A stretch of DNA of 64,000 bases. Source: Adiantum capillus-veneris (lineage: Eukaryota; Streptophyta; Polypodiopsida; Polypodiales; Pteridaceae). The translations under genes and the position numbers were made by a program. Location of the stretch: positions 69,706,912 to 69,770,911 of the forward strand of contig CM043963.1 in the NCBI GenBank assembly GCA_014529385.2. The letters are read 5' to 3'. Of this stretch, positions 10,360 through 20,742 are shown piece by piece. The notes below the pieces were generated by a model that made no database searches, had not been told where the DNA came from, and saw only the letters and a list, made by a program, of their open reading frames with translations. Position 1 is the first letter of the stretch, and the number at the start of each line of letters is the position of its first letter.

Positions 10360-10437
<78 letters not shown>
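10325..10437 (+). repeat. Palindrome plus (CT)n tail of the L1-ORF1-like module
   Basis: Perfect 16-bp palindrome AGGTCATATATGACCT (about 10326-10341), then GGATGATAATCC (itself an inverted repeat GGAT/ATCC), then about 37 CT units (10364-10437). The same series precedes the (CT)n of the left copy, so it belongs to the repeated unit. Confidence 0.8.
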
Positions 10438-10440
<3 letters not shown>

Positions 10441-10446
10441 CTCTAG

Positions 10447-10512
10447 TCATGTCCAATCCCCGGACCCCTCGGTCTAGAGGTGCACAGAGATCATAACCAC
10501 TGGGTTATAATC
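10447..10512 (-). repeat. tRNA-like (SINE head) sequence
   Basis: The minus strand reads ATAACCCAGTGGTTATGATC (A-box-like, about 10508-10489), then about 35 nt later GGGGTCCGGGGATTGGA (B-box-like, 10468-10452). Spacing and order fit an RNA polymerase III internal promoter of a tRNA-derived SINE. A (GA)n run follows on the same strand. The B box departs from GGTTCGANTCC at several positions, so this is a degenerate head at best. Confidence 0.4.
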
Positions 10513-10795
10513 TAATTTTTATTGGTCAATGCCTATATTTGTGGGTACGAGAAATCTACACACCCATGTCTACATGATAGTGCATGTAGTGGACAAAACC
10601 CCTTTGCCTCTTCTCTAGCTGTAGCAATACACAACATCTTAACATCTGTTCACAGCATATCTTTGTTCAAGGGATTACTTAGCACATTACAGGTTGGCCT
10701 CCAATCTAAGTATCATGCTGTTGAAATCTTTCCAACTTAAGGTCGCATCCGTAGAGAGGAAGAGAGGGATCACCGTTCGACTAACTCTAATTTTT
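10513..10795. other. No gene seen
   Basis: Unremarkable unique-looking sequence between the tRNA-like patch and the AATCTA-rich array. Confidence 0.4.
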
Positions 10796-10799
10796 TTTC

Positions 10800-11520
10800 A
10801 TAATCCAAAGGTAGACTTTAATATAAATACTAAATCCAAAATCTATTCTTAAATCTAACCAAATTGAACATATGGCGATTCACGGCTAATTGAATATGGT
10901 TAGTGTGTGAGTTAATAGGTGTCAGATTCTAATGGGAATATACATATTGTTGTGTAACTCGTGTTTGCTCTTTGGGCAAAGCTTTCATTGACATACACTA
11001 AAATCTAACCTAAATCTAATCTAATCTTGAATTGAACATAAATCTAGATCTAATTTAATCTTAAACTCAAAATAAATTTAATGTAGATCTAATCTAATTT
11101 TAAATCGAATCTGAACCTAAATTTAATCTAACTCAAATATAAATTTAATCTAGTTAATCTTAAATCTAAATCTAATCTAATATTAAACTCAACATAAAAC
11201 TAAATCTAATCCAATCTTTAAACCTAAACCTAAATGTAATATAACTTAAATCTAACCTATCTAGCTAATCTTAAATCTTGACTAATCTTAATCGAGCGTA
11301 AATCTAAATCTAACCTAATCTTAAAACCAACATAAACATAAATCTAAATGTAATAATCTAATCATAAATCTAATTTAAACCTTAACCTAATCTTAAGTCT
11401 AAACTAATTTTAAATTTAGCATAAATTTTAAATATAATTTAAATGTAAATTAACCTAATTTTAATTAAATGTAATTTTAAATTTAACCTAACCCTAAATC
11501 TTAATATAACATTTCATTTC
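10800..11520. repeat. Degenerate (TAAATCTAATCT)-type satellite-like array
   Basis: About 700 bp dominated by variants of AATCTAA, TAATCTTAAA and AACCTAAA with drifting register. Such a sequence can decay from a short tandem repeat. It is not the canonical plant telomere repeat (CCCTAAA), which appears only as isolated imperfect matches. Confidence 0.8.
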
Positions 11521-11539
11521 ATATTTTCTCTACTTTTTT

Positions 11540-11540
<1 letters not shown>

Positions 11541-11588
<48 letters not shown>

Positions 11589-11680
11589 CCCTTTCTCTTT
11601 CTCTTTGTTTTCTCCTCCCCCCCCCTCTCTTTCTCTCTCTTTGCTTTATATATATCTCTCTCTCATTCTCTCTCTTTACT

Positions 11681-11730
<50 letters not shown>

Positions 11731-11867
11731 CTCTCTTTTCCTCTCTCAATGTGTATGTGTGTATGCATTCTTTGTTTATGCACGTGTGTGTGCGTATGTG
11801 TTTGTTGTTTATGCATGTGTGTACTCTCTCTCTCTCTCTCTCTATCTTTCTTTCAAAGACACAATGT

Positions 11868-11936
<69 letters not shown>

Positions 11937-12040
11937 GGGAAGGGAACATGAGAGAGAAGAGAGGGAAGGAGCATACCTGGCTCTTCTTCCTCTCCTTGTG
12001 TGTGTGTGTGTGTGTGTTGGGGGGGGGGGGGGGGGGGGGG
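11541..12040. repeat. 500-bp compound microsatellite (CT, TG, GA, G22)
   Basis: Successive (CT)n 11543-11584, (CT)n 11684-11725, CT-rich 11824-11843, (TG)n 11864-11892, (GA)n 11892-11931, (TG)n ending 12018, and an uninterrupted run of 22 G (12019-12040). The CT and GA blocks are mutually complementary and could fold across the (TG)n. Open frames through this zone are compositional artefacts. Confidence 0.97.
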
Positions 12041-12085
12041 AGAAAGACACAGAGATAGGGACAGCGCGGGTTACCTCTTTTGCTT

Positions 12086-12128
12086 GAGCGCCAAAAACTC
12101 GGATATGAGATCTGAGTTTCTGGCGCTC
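12086..12128. repeat. 19-bp hairpin with 5-nt loop
   Basis: GAGCGCCAAAAACTCGGAT (12086-12104) pairs with ATCTGAGTTTCTGGCGCTC (12110-12128) with two mismatches and loop ATGAG. It lies between the microsatellite and the end of element F. It is not followed by a T run that would suggest a terminator. Confidence 0.85.
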
Positions 12129-12179
12129 TTGATTTATTTTTACCCCTGTCGGTGTCGCTATAGGCATCACTATGCAACA

Positions 12180-14000
12180 ATGAAAATACGCTAATGTGAA
12201 GTACCTCTTGTAGTTATCTAATAGCTCATTTACAAAGTGGGTTCCTTGATCAATGGTGATCTCTAAAGGGCATCTAGACCTACCAAAGATGTTCTCTTAA
12301 AAAGTTTTTAAACTATGATTGATGTGTAATCAAGGGTTGCCACCACCTCCACCCATTTAGTAGCACAGTCTGTGGCTACTAGAAGATACCTTATATTGCA
12401 TAGTTGGCAAACAATTTGATTGGCCCAACAAAATCAATACCCCATCTTTTAAATGGAAGCCATGCCAAAAATATTTTCAAGGGATGGTTAACCTGGCAAG
12501 TTGGTTTGGGGGTGCACCATTGGTAGGAATCACAAGATTGAGCATATTGCACTGCATCTCAAAAAATGCATGGCCATGTTATGTGCCCTAGGTAGTGGCT
12601 ACCTGTGATACTAGAGTGATAAGTTTTCAAAATGTCCCATGTTGCCAATCACATTGTAAGGCTTAATTTTGATAAGAAATCTTCTTTTTCTGAGCTTGAT
12701 AATCTGGCGGGTAATAACCTGTGGACAAGAGAAGCAAAACATCTGGATACCAATATGTGATAGTGTCTGCCTTAAAAAGAAAGCTTCCAGGGAGGTCGTT
12801 CTCTACTCCTATTTGCTGACTCCCCTGACTAGATCCTAGAGAGATGGTCAACCATCTGGTGCTCCTTGCCAGGGCAAAGGACAATCTCAAAGTCAAATTC
12901 CTGAAACAGCAATAACCGCCTCCAAGCACGCCCTAACACACTTGTTGAGAAGATACTTGAGAGCGTTATGGTCAATTATGACTACAAATTCTACACCTAG
13001 AAGGTAATGCCTAAACTTTTGTTCAAGCCCTCTCTCTCAGTGGAGCTATAGTTTCTCTCAACCTTTGTGAGTAGCCATCCTGCATAGTAGCAGATAGGTA
13101 GGTCGCTTGTACTCCTTACTAGGTTGGGTAAGGACTGCGCATATAGGTGTGATGTTGGCATCACTGTGCACATGAAAAATGAATGACAATTTGGTGCGAC
13201 TAAGATGGTTGTATGTGTGAGGCACTTCTTCAAATAATTGAAGGCTAGCTCTTCTATAGAGGACCATTAAAAAGATTGTTCTAGACTAGTTAGGCGAGAC
13301 AGAGGCTTAGCAATATCATCATGCATTCTTATAAACTGCTAATGGTAGAAAGTGTGACCTACAAAGCTATGCACTCCTTTGGAATTGATTGTCCTAGACA
13401 TGTGTAAGATGGCGATAACCTTTTTTGGGTTAGGGGCAAGTCCTTTAGCTAATACACTATAGCCCAACAGAGTGGCTTGGGTGACCATAAAATGACACTT
13501 ATTGGGGATGAATTTCAAATTTATCTCACGACGACAGTGAGCAAAAATGAGGACCATTGGCTCCATGTGTTCTTAGAAACATTCCAATGGACTTGCAAAA
13601 CCTTGGCCCAAGAAGCAAGAAAAGTCATCCAAAAAAATCCACATAAACTAATTGAGGAAGAGCTCAAGCACAAAGTAGGCCGTTCTATTCAAGGAAGGTG
13701 GTGCATTCTTCAAGACAAAGGGCATCTTCTTGAAGATGAAGACTCTCCATGGAGTAATAAAAGATTTCTTGATTCTATAATCTCCTAAAATGCCCACCTG
13801 ATTGTAGCCGTTGAGGCAGTTCATAAAAGTAAGCAGAGCATGGCTGGCTACATCAGAAAATGGGGTCGGAAAGCCATCTTGGATATTGACCTTATTGAGA
13901 GATCTAAAGTCTACAAAAACCTTGATGTTGTTTGAACTCTTCTTTCGTGTGATAACCATCGAGGAGAGCCACCGTGTGTGTTCAATGGGCTCAATGGTAC
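12180..14000 (-). pseudogene. Element F, 3' half: gypsy RT-RNase H-integrase remnant
   Basis: Minus strand. The RT middle region (14000-13640: IEPIEHTRWLSSMVITRKK, VFVDFRSLNKVN) and the end of RT (13566-13340: LKFIPNKCHFMV, LLGYSV) are followed by an RNase H zone (13270-12660) and an integrase remnant (12560-12240: YAQSCDSYQWCTPKPTCQ, WGIDFVGPIKLF, ITIDQGTHFVNELL). Many stops and frameshifts break the frame. Its first half lies at 26233-28110 on the other side of element A, so A split the F reverse transcriptase. Confidence 0.75.
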
Positions 14001-16484
14001 TGAGGCAGTCCGGGGCGGGCAACAAGAAGAGCGGCCTCTAAACACCCTTCAAGGCTCCCGTGCTGCTCAATTGGGGCTGGGGCAAGCACAATTAGAGACA
14101 ACAACAACCCACAGCCAGAAACCAAACAAGCAAAGGGGCACCACCTAGTTGTAGATGCGAACTAGGACGCACGTGATATCTCCTTGTACTCAAACACACA
14201 AAGAGAGGGGAATGCAAGATAGCCACACACATCAAACACAAACATTCACCACGCCAAAGAGAGGTAAAGAGCACAAATCAACTTGAGCAACTCAGTCTTA
14301 GCCTTAAAGACTAGATGCACACAAAGCTTGATGAGAAATAGAGAGACAACACAAAACTTGACCTTGTTGCCAATACACAAATTGTCTTAGGGTCACGAGA
14401 GCCCTCTCACCGAGCACCCTCTTACAATTGACTTTTTAGGCAAACAATTCAACAAGCCTTCAAACCATCAAGCATGAAATAGCACAACAAACTTCAAGGA
14501 CAATATACCTTCAACCACTTGATGAGCCAACTTATCAAGTCAATTTGGAGAGAAGAGACGTAGTTGCAGCATACAATTGCACCCAAAACTATGAATCTTA
14601 TTTATGGACAAGAGTAGGCTACGAGTGTGATGCAGAGTATGGTATCACTCCACTCCTCTAGATGGCATAACTAACTTCAAGCTTCTCCATGCACCTATGT
14701 GTAGTGATGGAATAGAGCACTCACAATGCACACACTCTACACAACTAGTCTTGAAGAGTTGTGTGTTATGTGTTGAGAATGGTGTGGTGTAGTGTGATCA
14801 TGTGTTATTTACAAGGGAGAGAAGGGCTCTGTTTATAGGTTTTAGATCCCCGATAAGGATTAGACCTAATCAAGTTTATTTGAAGAAATCAAAGATTATG
14901 CATATTTTATTTTTTTTAAATAAGGGTGGGTCTCTCCTATCCTTTGAGTCACATGGATGTGGGCTCAAGGGAAGAGAATTATTGAGGATGAAAGGAGAGA
15001 GGATTGAGTGAATAATTTGGGAGTGCCTACTCTAGTAGAGGGTGGATTTTACAATAAGGTTAGTGGTTAGTAGTTAGTAATTATCACTATAAAATATTTA
15101 CAAAATATTTAGAGAAGGGATAAGCTTGTAAAGCAAGGTTGAAGCTTGGAGAAGTTGACATTCACCTCTTTACATCACCGATAGAAGAAGCGGTGAGCAT
15201 GGCGAAGTAGCGCGTGTCGATGAAGCTATGTTATCTTCAAACCTTGGAAAATTCATGATAAAAGCCTTCATTTACAGAGGTTAACCTTGGATGTTTGTTG
15301 ATTTTTTGAAGTTCTTTACAAAGTTGAAGAGAGTATGGTAATATGGACATATATGTAGAGAGAAAGGGGAGCAACTAGGGGTGTAGAAATGGAGGATGAA
15401 GGCTATGGAGGTGTGAGAGAAGTGGCAATGGTGAAGAGGGTGAATTAGGACATGGGAGTTGCAGGTTTGGGAGTGGGAAGGAAAGGGATGAGTGTGCATG
15501 TGGGTGGGAGTGTGAAAATGTGAGAGAAGAGTAAGAGGATCCTTGTGTGCATAGAGTGGGTAGACTGGGTCGCACAAAACAATTCACCAAAATTCATGCT
15601 TATCTCCAAAAATGCTGAAATATTTATGTAAAATACTCAGCTCACGAGATTTATTTTTTATGTTGACAACTTTTGCTGATTCGGATGATAGAAGGGTGCC
15701 AAAATTCGCCCAAAAAGCTGTGTATTGTGGGACTGCAAAGGTGCTTATGTGGGACCCTTTTTGGTTGAATTCTCCTTATACATCCAAAGGTGAGCCCCCC
15801 ATGAGCCATGCCATGACCTAAGGAATCCAAGTGGCCCTTGCCACATACATGGATGATGAATTTTGAAGAATAAAAAAAATTTGCACATGATAGACCTAGT
15901 GCTTGGATTTTTCCTAGCCCTTGTCTTTATGAGCACATGGTGTATGGAAAAAATATGTGCAGGACCCATGAAGGAATATCATGATAGGAGTTTTTTTTTT
16001 TTTTTGGGTGAAAGATTAAAATATGCAAGTGAGAAAATATCTAGTGAAAGTGAGTGACAGTGTAGAAACAAATTTCGACTTCCACGAGGGTGCGGGATGA
16101 AATATATGGGTTCATTTTGTAAAAATAAATATTATGGGGTATGTACACACTAACATAGAAATATTTCATGCCATGAAAGGATGCAAAGAGATTTATAAAA
16201 ATGCACACTTAGGTCTGATAACGCACACCTAAGAATATGTATTTATATAAATACAAATTTTTTGAAAAAAACCCTTTATACTTAGGTCCTTTATTTGATG
16301 AAAAATATTTACATGTAAAGAGGACCGTAATATTATAAATTTATTTTTTGGTCTCCTAGCCCGATGACTCGCTCAATGATTTGATATATAAAAAAATATG
16401 ATAAAAACCTAAACGCACGCACACTATTTATAATGAAAAAGCAAGCCTAGTCATTGTGCTAGGGTGTTTTTGTGGGTTTATTTA
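14001..16484 (-). repeat. 3' LTR of element A
   Basis: Matches 23708-26183 almost base for base over about 2.48 kb, starting TGAGGC on the plus strand. Homology to the other LTR stops near 16476, just before the polypurine tract. The other copy extends about 50 bp further to a CA end, so this LTR appears to have lost about 50 bp at its U3 end. Confidence 0.9.
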
Positions 16485-16496
16485 GCCCTCCCCTAG
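16485..16496 (-). other. Polypurine tract of element A
   Basis: The minus strand reads CTAGGGGAGGGC directly ahead of the 3' LTR. Element C has the matching AAGGGGGAGGGC in the same position. Confidence 0.75.
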
Positions 16497-16499
16497 ATG

Positions 16500-18048
16500 A
16501 TGGTACATTCATGTACAATCAAAAGGCATATCTTCCAATGAGAGTGTTTTTCGATCCTTCATGATATTTGGTGGCTTAGTTGAATCTTCATCTTGTAGTA
16601 CCAAGATCAAAGACTTACATGGTATTGTAGTTGTTCCATGCTCTTGTAGATCATCTAGTAGAACTCGAATCAAGTAAGGCTTTAATCAATACCCATTCAC
16701 GTTCTTGGGGTGCTCCTTGCCATCCAAATCCATGAGTTGATAGTAGCTAGAGTTGAAGGTTTTCTTGACAATGTATGGTCCCTGTCATGTTGTATTGAAC
16801 TTCACATCAAAGCGATTGTCAAGGCGATTATCGTACCTTAGCACCAAATCTCCTTCCTTGATCCCTTTGTCTTTCAACTTTTTTTCGAGCTTGTCCTTTA
16901 TTTGCGTAGCATTTCTTTTATAGCACTCAAAAGCCACCTCCCGTTTCCATTCTAGTTCTGCGAGGGTGAGAAGTCGATCTTCCCATGCTGCTTCTTCGCC
17001 TTGTGCCACCTTTCCATGAAGTCGCATTGTTGGAATGTTGAGCTCGATGGGTTGCAAAGTTTCTTGACCATAGACTAGGTGGAAGGGTGTGAACTCTGTC
17101 GCTTCCTTGTAGGTAGTTCGATAGGCCCACAATGCTCCATCCAAGAAGTCATCCCATAGCTTTGTCTTGTTCTTTACCATCTTCCGGATGATTCCTGCAA
17201 TGATACCATTAGCCTTCTCTACCAAACCATTTGACTGAGGGTAGTAGGGTGTGCTATGTCGATGTATAATGTGAAGCTCATCACAAACTTCCGTGAGCAA
17301 GCCCTTCCTAAACCCTGGACCATTATCAGAAACAATCTCCAAAGGTGTGCCAAATCTGCAACAAATGTGAGTGTACACAAACTTGCTAGCTGTCCTCTCA
17401 TTCACTCTTGCCACACTTTGAGCTTCTACCCACCTAGTCATGTAGTCCACAGCCACTAGAATGTAGAGTTTACCATTCTTTGTTCTAGGCAGAGGACCCA
17501 TAGCATCAATGCCCCATTTTTCAAATGGACCATTTGCAAGGACTAACTAACGTGGACCATGTAAGACACTTGTTTCCATTAATCTGACAATTGTGGCACC
17601 TTTTACACCAATGTTGAACATCAATGTGCAAGCTTGGCCAAACATATCTGGCAAGTAAAATCTCTTTTGCAGTGAGTTCCTGTGCAAAATGACCACCACA
17701 CGCTTCCTCATGCAAATCTTCAAGAATGGCTGGAATCTCCTTGGTTGTTGGTATTCTCCTACAAACTTGATCTTTTGTCCTTTGGTAAAGGGCACCTTCC
17801 AAAAGAAAATATGAACTCGTCTTCTTAATGAGCCTCCGCTTTTGAGCCTTTGTGAAGCCCTCTGGAAACTCGCCCTCTAAAATGTATCTCACAATGGGAG
17901 CCAATGACTCCATCCCTTGGTACCTTGGTTGCTTTATTACTATTGCTGCCATGATGACCTGCACTTCACTCTCAACACATGCAACTTCTTTTTGTGCAAG
18001 TAAATTTTCATCTTCATTTTGTTTCCTATGGATATGATATAGTTGCAC
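16500..18048 (-). pseudogene. Element A integrase
   Basis: Minus strand. Zinc HHCC region (17780-17590: HEEACGGHFAQEL, CKRCHNCQ), then catalytic core: first Asp in WGIDAMGPLP (about 17500), SDNGPGF (second Asp), GLVEKANG (Glu), then the C-terminal part GIKEGDLVLRYDNR. The core is open from 17501 to 16785, but one frameshift near 17560 separates it from the zinc domain and a stop follows KFNTT at 16785. Past the stop the frame still shows the C-terminal module (DLDGKEHPKNVNGY) to about 16650. Role: joining the cDNA ends into the host chromosome. Confidence 0.85.
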
Positions 18049-19536
18049 TTCTTCAAATCAATTAAACAACCTACGAATGGCATGAACTTTTGTCCTTAGG
18101 TTTTCATTCTTGCATTCCCAAATGCCTAAAATCTACTTCACAATGAGAAGTGCATCTCCCTTTACCATGAGACGTCGTATACCTTGGCCAATGCACATTT
18201 TTAAACCATGAAGTAGTGTGTCATATTCTGCTTCATTGTTGCTAGTTGAACATGGTAGATTGACCTTCTCTTTCATGACCACCTCTCCACTTGGGTTGAG
18301 CAATACTAGCCCTCCCCCTGCTTTTCCTGTAACTCGTCGAAAAGCTCCATCAAAGAACAAGGTAAAATCATTAGGAATACTTTTAGGTGGTGGCAATGGT
18401 AAGGTCTTTACTTCAGGCACCTTAATCTCCTTCTCATGTACCCTATAAGTAAGGATCCCTACCAATTGTGCACGCACACTATCTTCTACTTTGAAAGAGT
18501 ATTGAAACTCTTGCAAATCCACAATCCACTTTGAGATCCTGGTACTAAGATTCATTTGAGATGACACCCAAGGGAACAAATTTTCTGTAGTGAGAATTAC
18601 AAAAGGTTTTGGTGGCAGGTAGGATCTAAACTTTCTCACCGCAAAAATGAGAGAAAGCATCATGAGTTCTGCTTCTGTGTAGCCTCTCTCCAAGGAATTC
18701 ATGACCCTACTAGCAAAGTAGATGGGTCGCATTCTGGTACTGTGGGGATCTTGTTGTAGTAACACAGCACCAATTGTTTCCTTCCCAACACTAGAGATAA
18801 CAAAGAATGTATACTCCCAACAAGGAGGCATGAGTGTTGGTAGCTCTGACAAAATGACTTTAATGTTACAAAAGTACTCTTCAAGCTCATCAGACCATGC
18901 AAATTCTACTTCTTGTGTCAACTTTTGCAAAGGATGAAGCAACTCCGAAGCTAAGTGAATAAAGCATGACATATACTTCACCTTTTGAATGAATGAGATG
19001 ACCTCTTTGAGATTCTTGGGTGATGGGAGCTCAATAAGAGCCTTTGCCTTTGAAGGATCCACCTCGATGCCTTTATAGGAAACCTTGTGACCAAGCAAGA
19101 TCACTTCATCCTCACCTATGTGACATTTGTCGGGGTTGAGTTGACCTCCCATGTCGTAGAGATTCTTTAAACCTTCTTCTACCCTTTGTAGATGCAATGA
19201 TTTTGAGCTATAAATGCAGAAATCATCAATGAACACCCTAATTGACTTCCCAAAGAATGATTGAAACACCATGTTTATGAAACGTTGGAATGTTGCAGGA
19301 GCATTTGTCAGACCAAATGGCATGACTCTAAAAGCATAACAACCCCAAGGAGTGATAAAGGTTGTTTTCAATTGATCTTCCAATGCGATACCTATTTGAA
19401 AGTAACCTGAGTAGCCATCACACATAATGTAATTCTCATGACCAGCTACCTCATTTAGTATCTCATCTTGAAATGGGAGGGGAAAGTGATCTCTTTTTGT
19501 TGCCTCATTGAGTGGACGGTAATCCACACACACCCT
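18049..19536 (-). pseudogene. Element A reverse transcriptase, RNase H and archaeal-type RNase H
   Basis: Minus-strand frame of 466 codons (19533-18133). RT palm: [34 protein letters not shown], catalytic VFIDDFCIYSS; then VILLGHKVS. RNase H1-type connection with RPIYFASRVMNSLERGYT. A second RNase H then begins FFDGAFRRVTGKAGGGLVL with SNNEAEYDTLL and KGDALLIVK; this aRH is a Tat hallmark. It is broken by TAG after VK (near 18133) and by a TGA further on, both explicable as CAG to TAG and CGA to TGA. The upstream junction with the protease frame is the TAG at 19537-19539. Confidence 0.88.
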
Positions 19537-20631
19537 CTACATGCCGTTTTTCTTAGGAGTGACAACAACGGGAGAGACCCACTCTGAATTCTCCACTGGA
19601 TAAATGAAACCTGCTGCTAGAAGCTTTCTTACCTCCTTGAGTAAAGCTTGCTCCTTGATGACTCCTAGCCTTCGTAGCTTCTCAGCCTTAGGTGTGGCCT
19701 CTGGCTTCAACTCAATTTTGTGTTGAACAGCATCTACTCCACGCACATCGGTGTAGTCTTTAGAAAAAATCCTAGGAAATTTCCTTAGCACACATTTGAA
19801 CTCCTCTCTTTCGTCCTTTGTAAGTGTTGTAGACAACATACCTTCTAACATTCCTTCATCTTGCACATTTTGGTTCTCTTGGGAACCTACCTCTTCCAAA
19901 CCTGGGCAAGAGGTCTCTTGGTTGTTTGGCTTAAACCTTACCCCCATGACTTCGATGGAAGACTCCTCTTCAGTAATGCTGCCGCTACTTTCTCCTTCTG
20001 AAGTGCTATCAATCCAGCCTTCCTCCGTCTCACTTTGAGACGATTCTTCATGGAGCTCCTCTTGGCGTTGCTCCTTCATGTCAAAGACAACCTTCTTATG
20101 ATTGCCATTCCTAAAAATTAATTTTCCACTCTCCCAATCCTGCAAAGCTCGCATTTTCATTAGCCATGGTCTTCCTAGGATAAATGGATAACCACTTCCC
20201 TTGGTCGACATAACATAAAAATCCACCGCCTTCTTAATGCCAAAGGCCTCTACAAAAACATTTTTACAAATGCCAACACACCTAGCTTTGCTATTGTTTG
20301 CCATCTTCACTTTGATTTCAGGTGTCTCATGGATGTGCATGCCTAGTCTTTGCATGAGTCCCTCTGTCATGATGCAAATTTGTGCACCCCCATCCACTAG
20401 ACCTTTCCTAACCAATCTTCCTTTGATGTAAAAATCTAGCACATGTGTAATATCCTCATTCATTTCAGCATGTGCAATTTTTATAACAAGAACACTCTCT
20501 TTTATCTTTCTCCTAGTGCTAACTGCCTTTGTTAAATCCCTCCTAACTTGTGGGCATAATGCAAGAAACTGAGGCCATGAGATAGCAGGACCCTCACCTC
20601 TCATGTCTTCCAGTAGGTTGTATGGAGCCAT
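19537..20631 (-). CDS. Element A protease and RT N-terminus
   Basis: 364-codon minus-strand frame. Retropepsin-like active site LVDGGAQICIM (DGGA in place of D[S/T]GA) near residue 80, with the flap/third-motif region FILGRPWL near 145. A long acidic Ser/Glu linker (residues 190-260) leads into the RT fingers (IELKPEATPKAEKLRRLG, AAGFIYPVENSEWVSPVVV, PKKNGM). It ends at TAG 19537-19539 exactly where W of the usual KWRVCVDYR is expected, i.e. a TGG to TAG change. The first codon is not certain, because gag and pol may be read through. Confidence 0.8.
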   Translation of the reverse strand: MAPYNLLEDMRGEGPAISWPQFLALCPQVRRDLTKAVSTRRKIKESVLVIKIAHAEMNEDITHVLDFYIKGRLVRKGLVDGGAQICIMTEGLMQRLGMHIHETPEIKVKMANNSKARCVGICKNVFVEAFGIKKAVDFYVMSTKGSGYPFILGRPWLMKMRALQDWESGKLIFRNGNHKKVVFDMKEQRQEELHEESSQSETEEGWIDSTSEGESSGSITEEESSIEVMGVRFKPNNQETSCPGLEEVGSQENQNVQDEGMLEGMLSTTLTKDEREEFKCVLRKFPRIFSKDYTDVRGVDAVQHKIELKPEATPKAEKLRRLGVIKEQALLKEVRKLLAAGFIYPVENSEWVSPVVVTPKKNGM

Positions 20632-20742
20632 ACCATGTCCAAGAGGGAAGTCTTGGAGGTTGATACGACGTCGAGTCCTCTTAGCTTCCTTGGTCTCCTT
20701 TTCCTTCTTTTCTCGTCCATGGTCACTTTGTGATGTAACCCC

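Noticed and set aside
10800-11520. Interstitial telomere
   Set aside because: Units are mostly AATCTAA, not CCCTAAA. The telomere heptamer appears only as isolated imperfect matches.
11605-12180. Long open frames of poly(Ser-Leu) and poly(Arg-Glu) type on both strands
   Set aside because: They arise from CT/GA/TG dinucleotide repeats, which have no stop codons in these frames. There is no protein evidence.
15281-15590. 98- and 71-codon minus-strand frames, repeated at 24988-25297
   Set aside because: Identical only because both lie in the two LTRs of element A. Low-complexity His/Pro/Ser composition and no domain.
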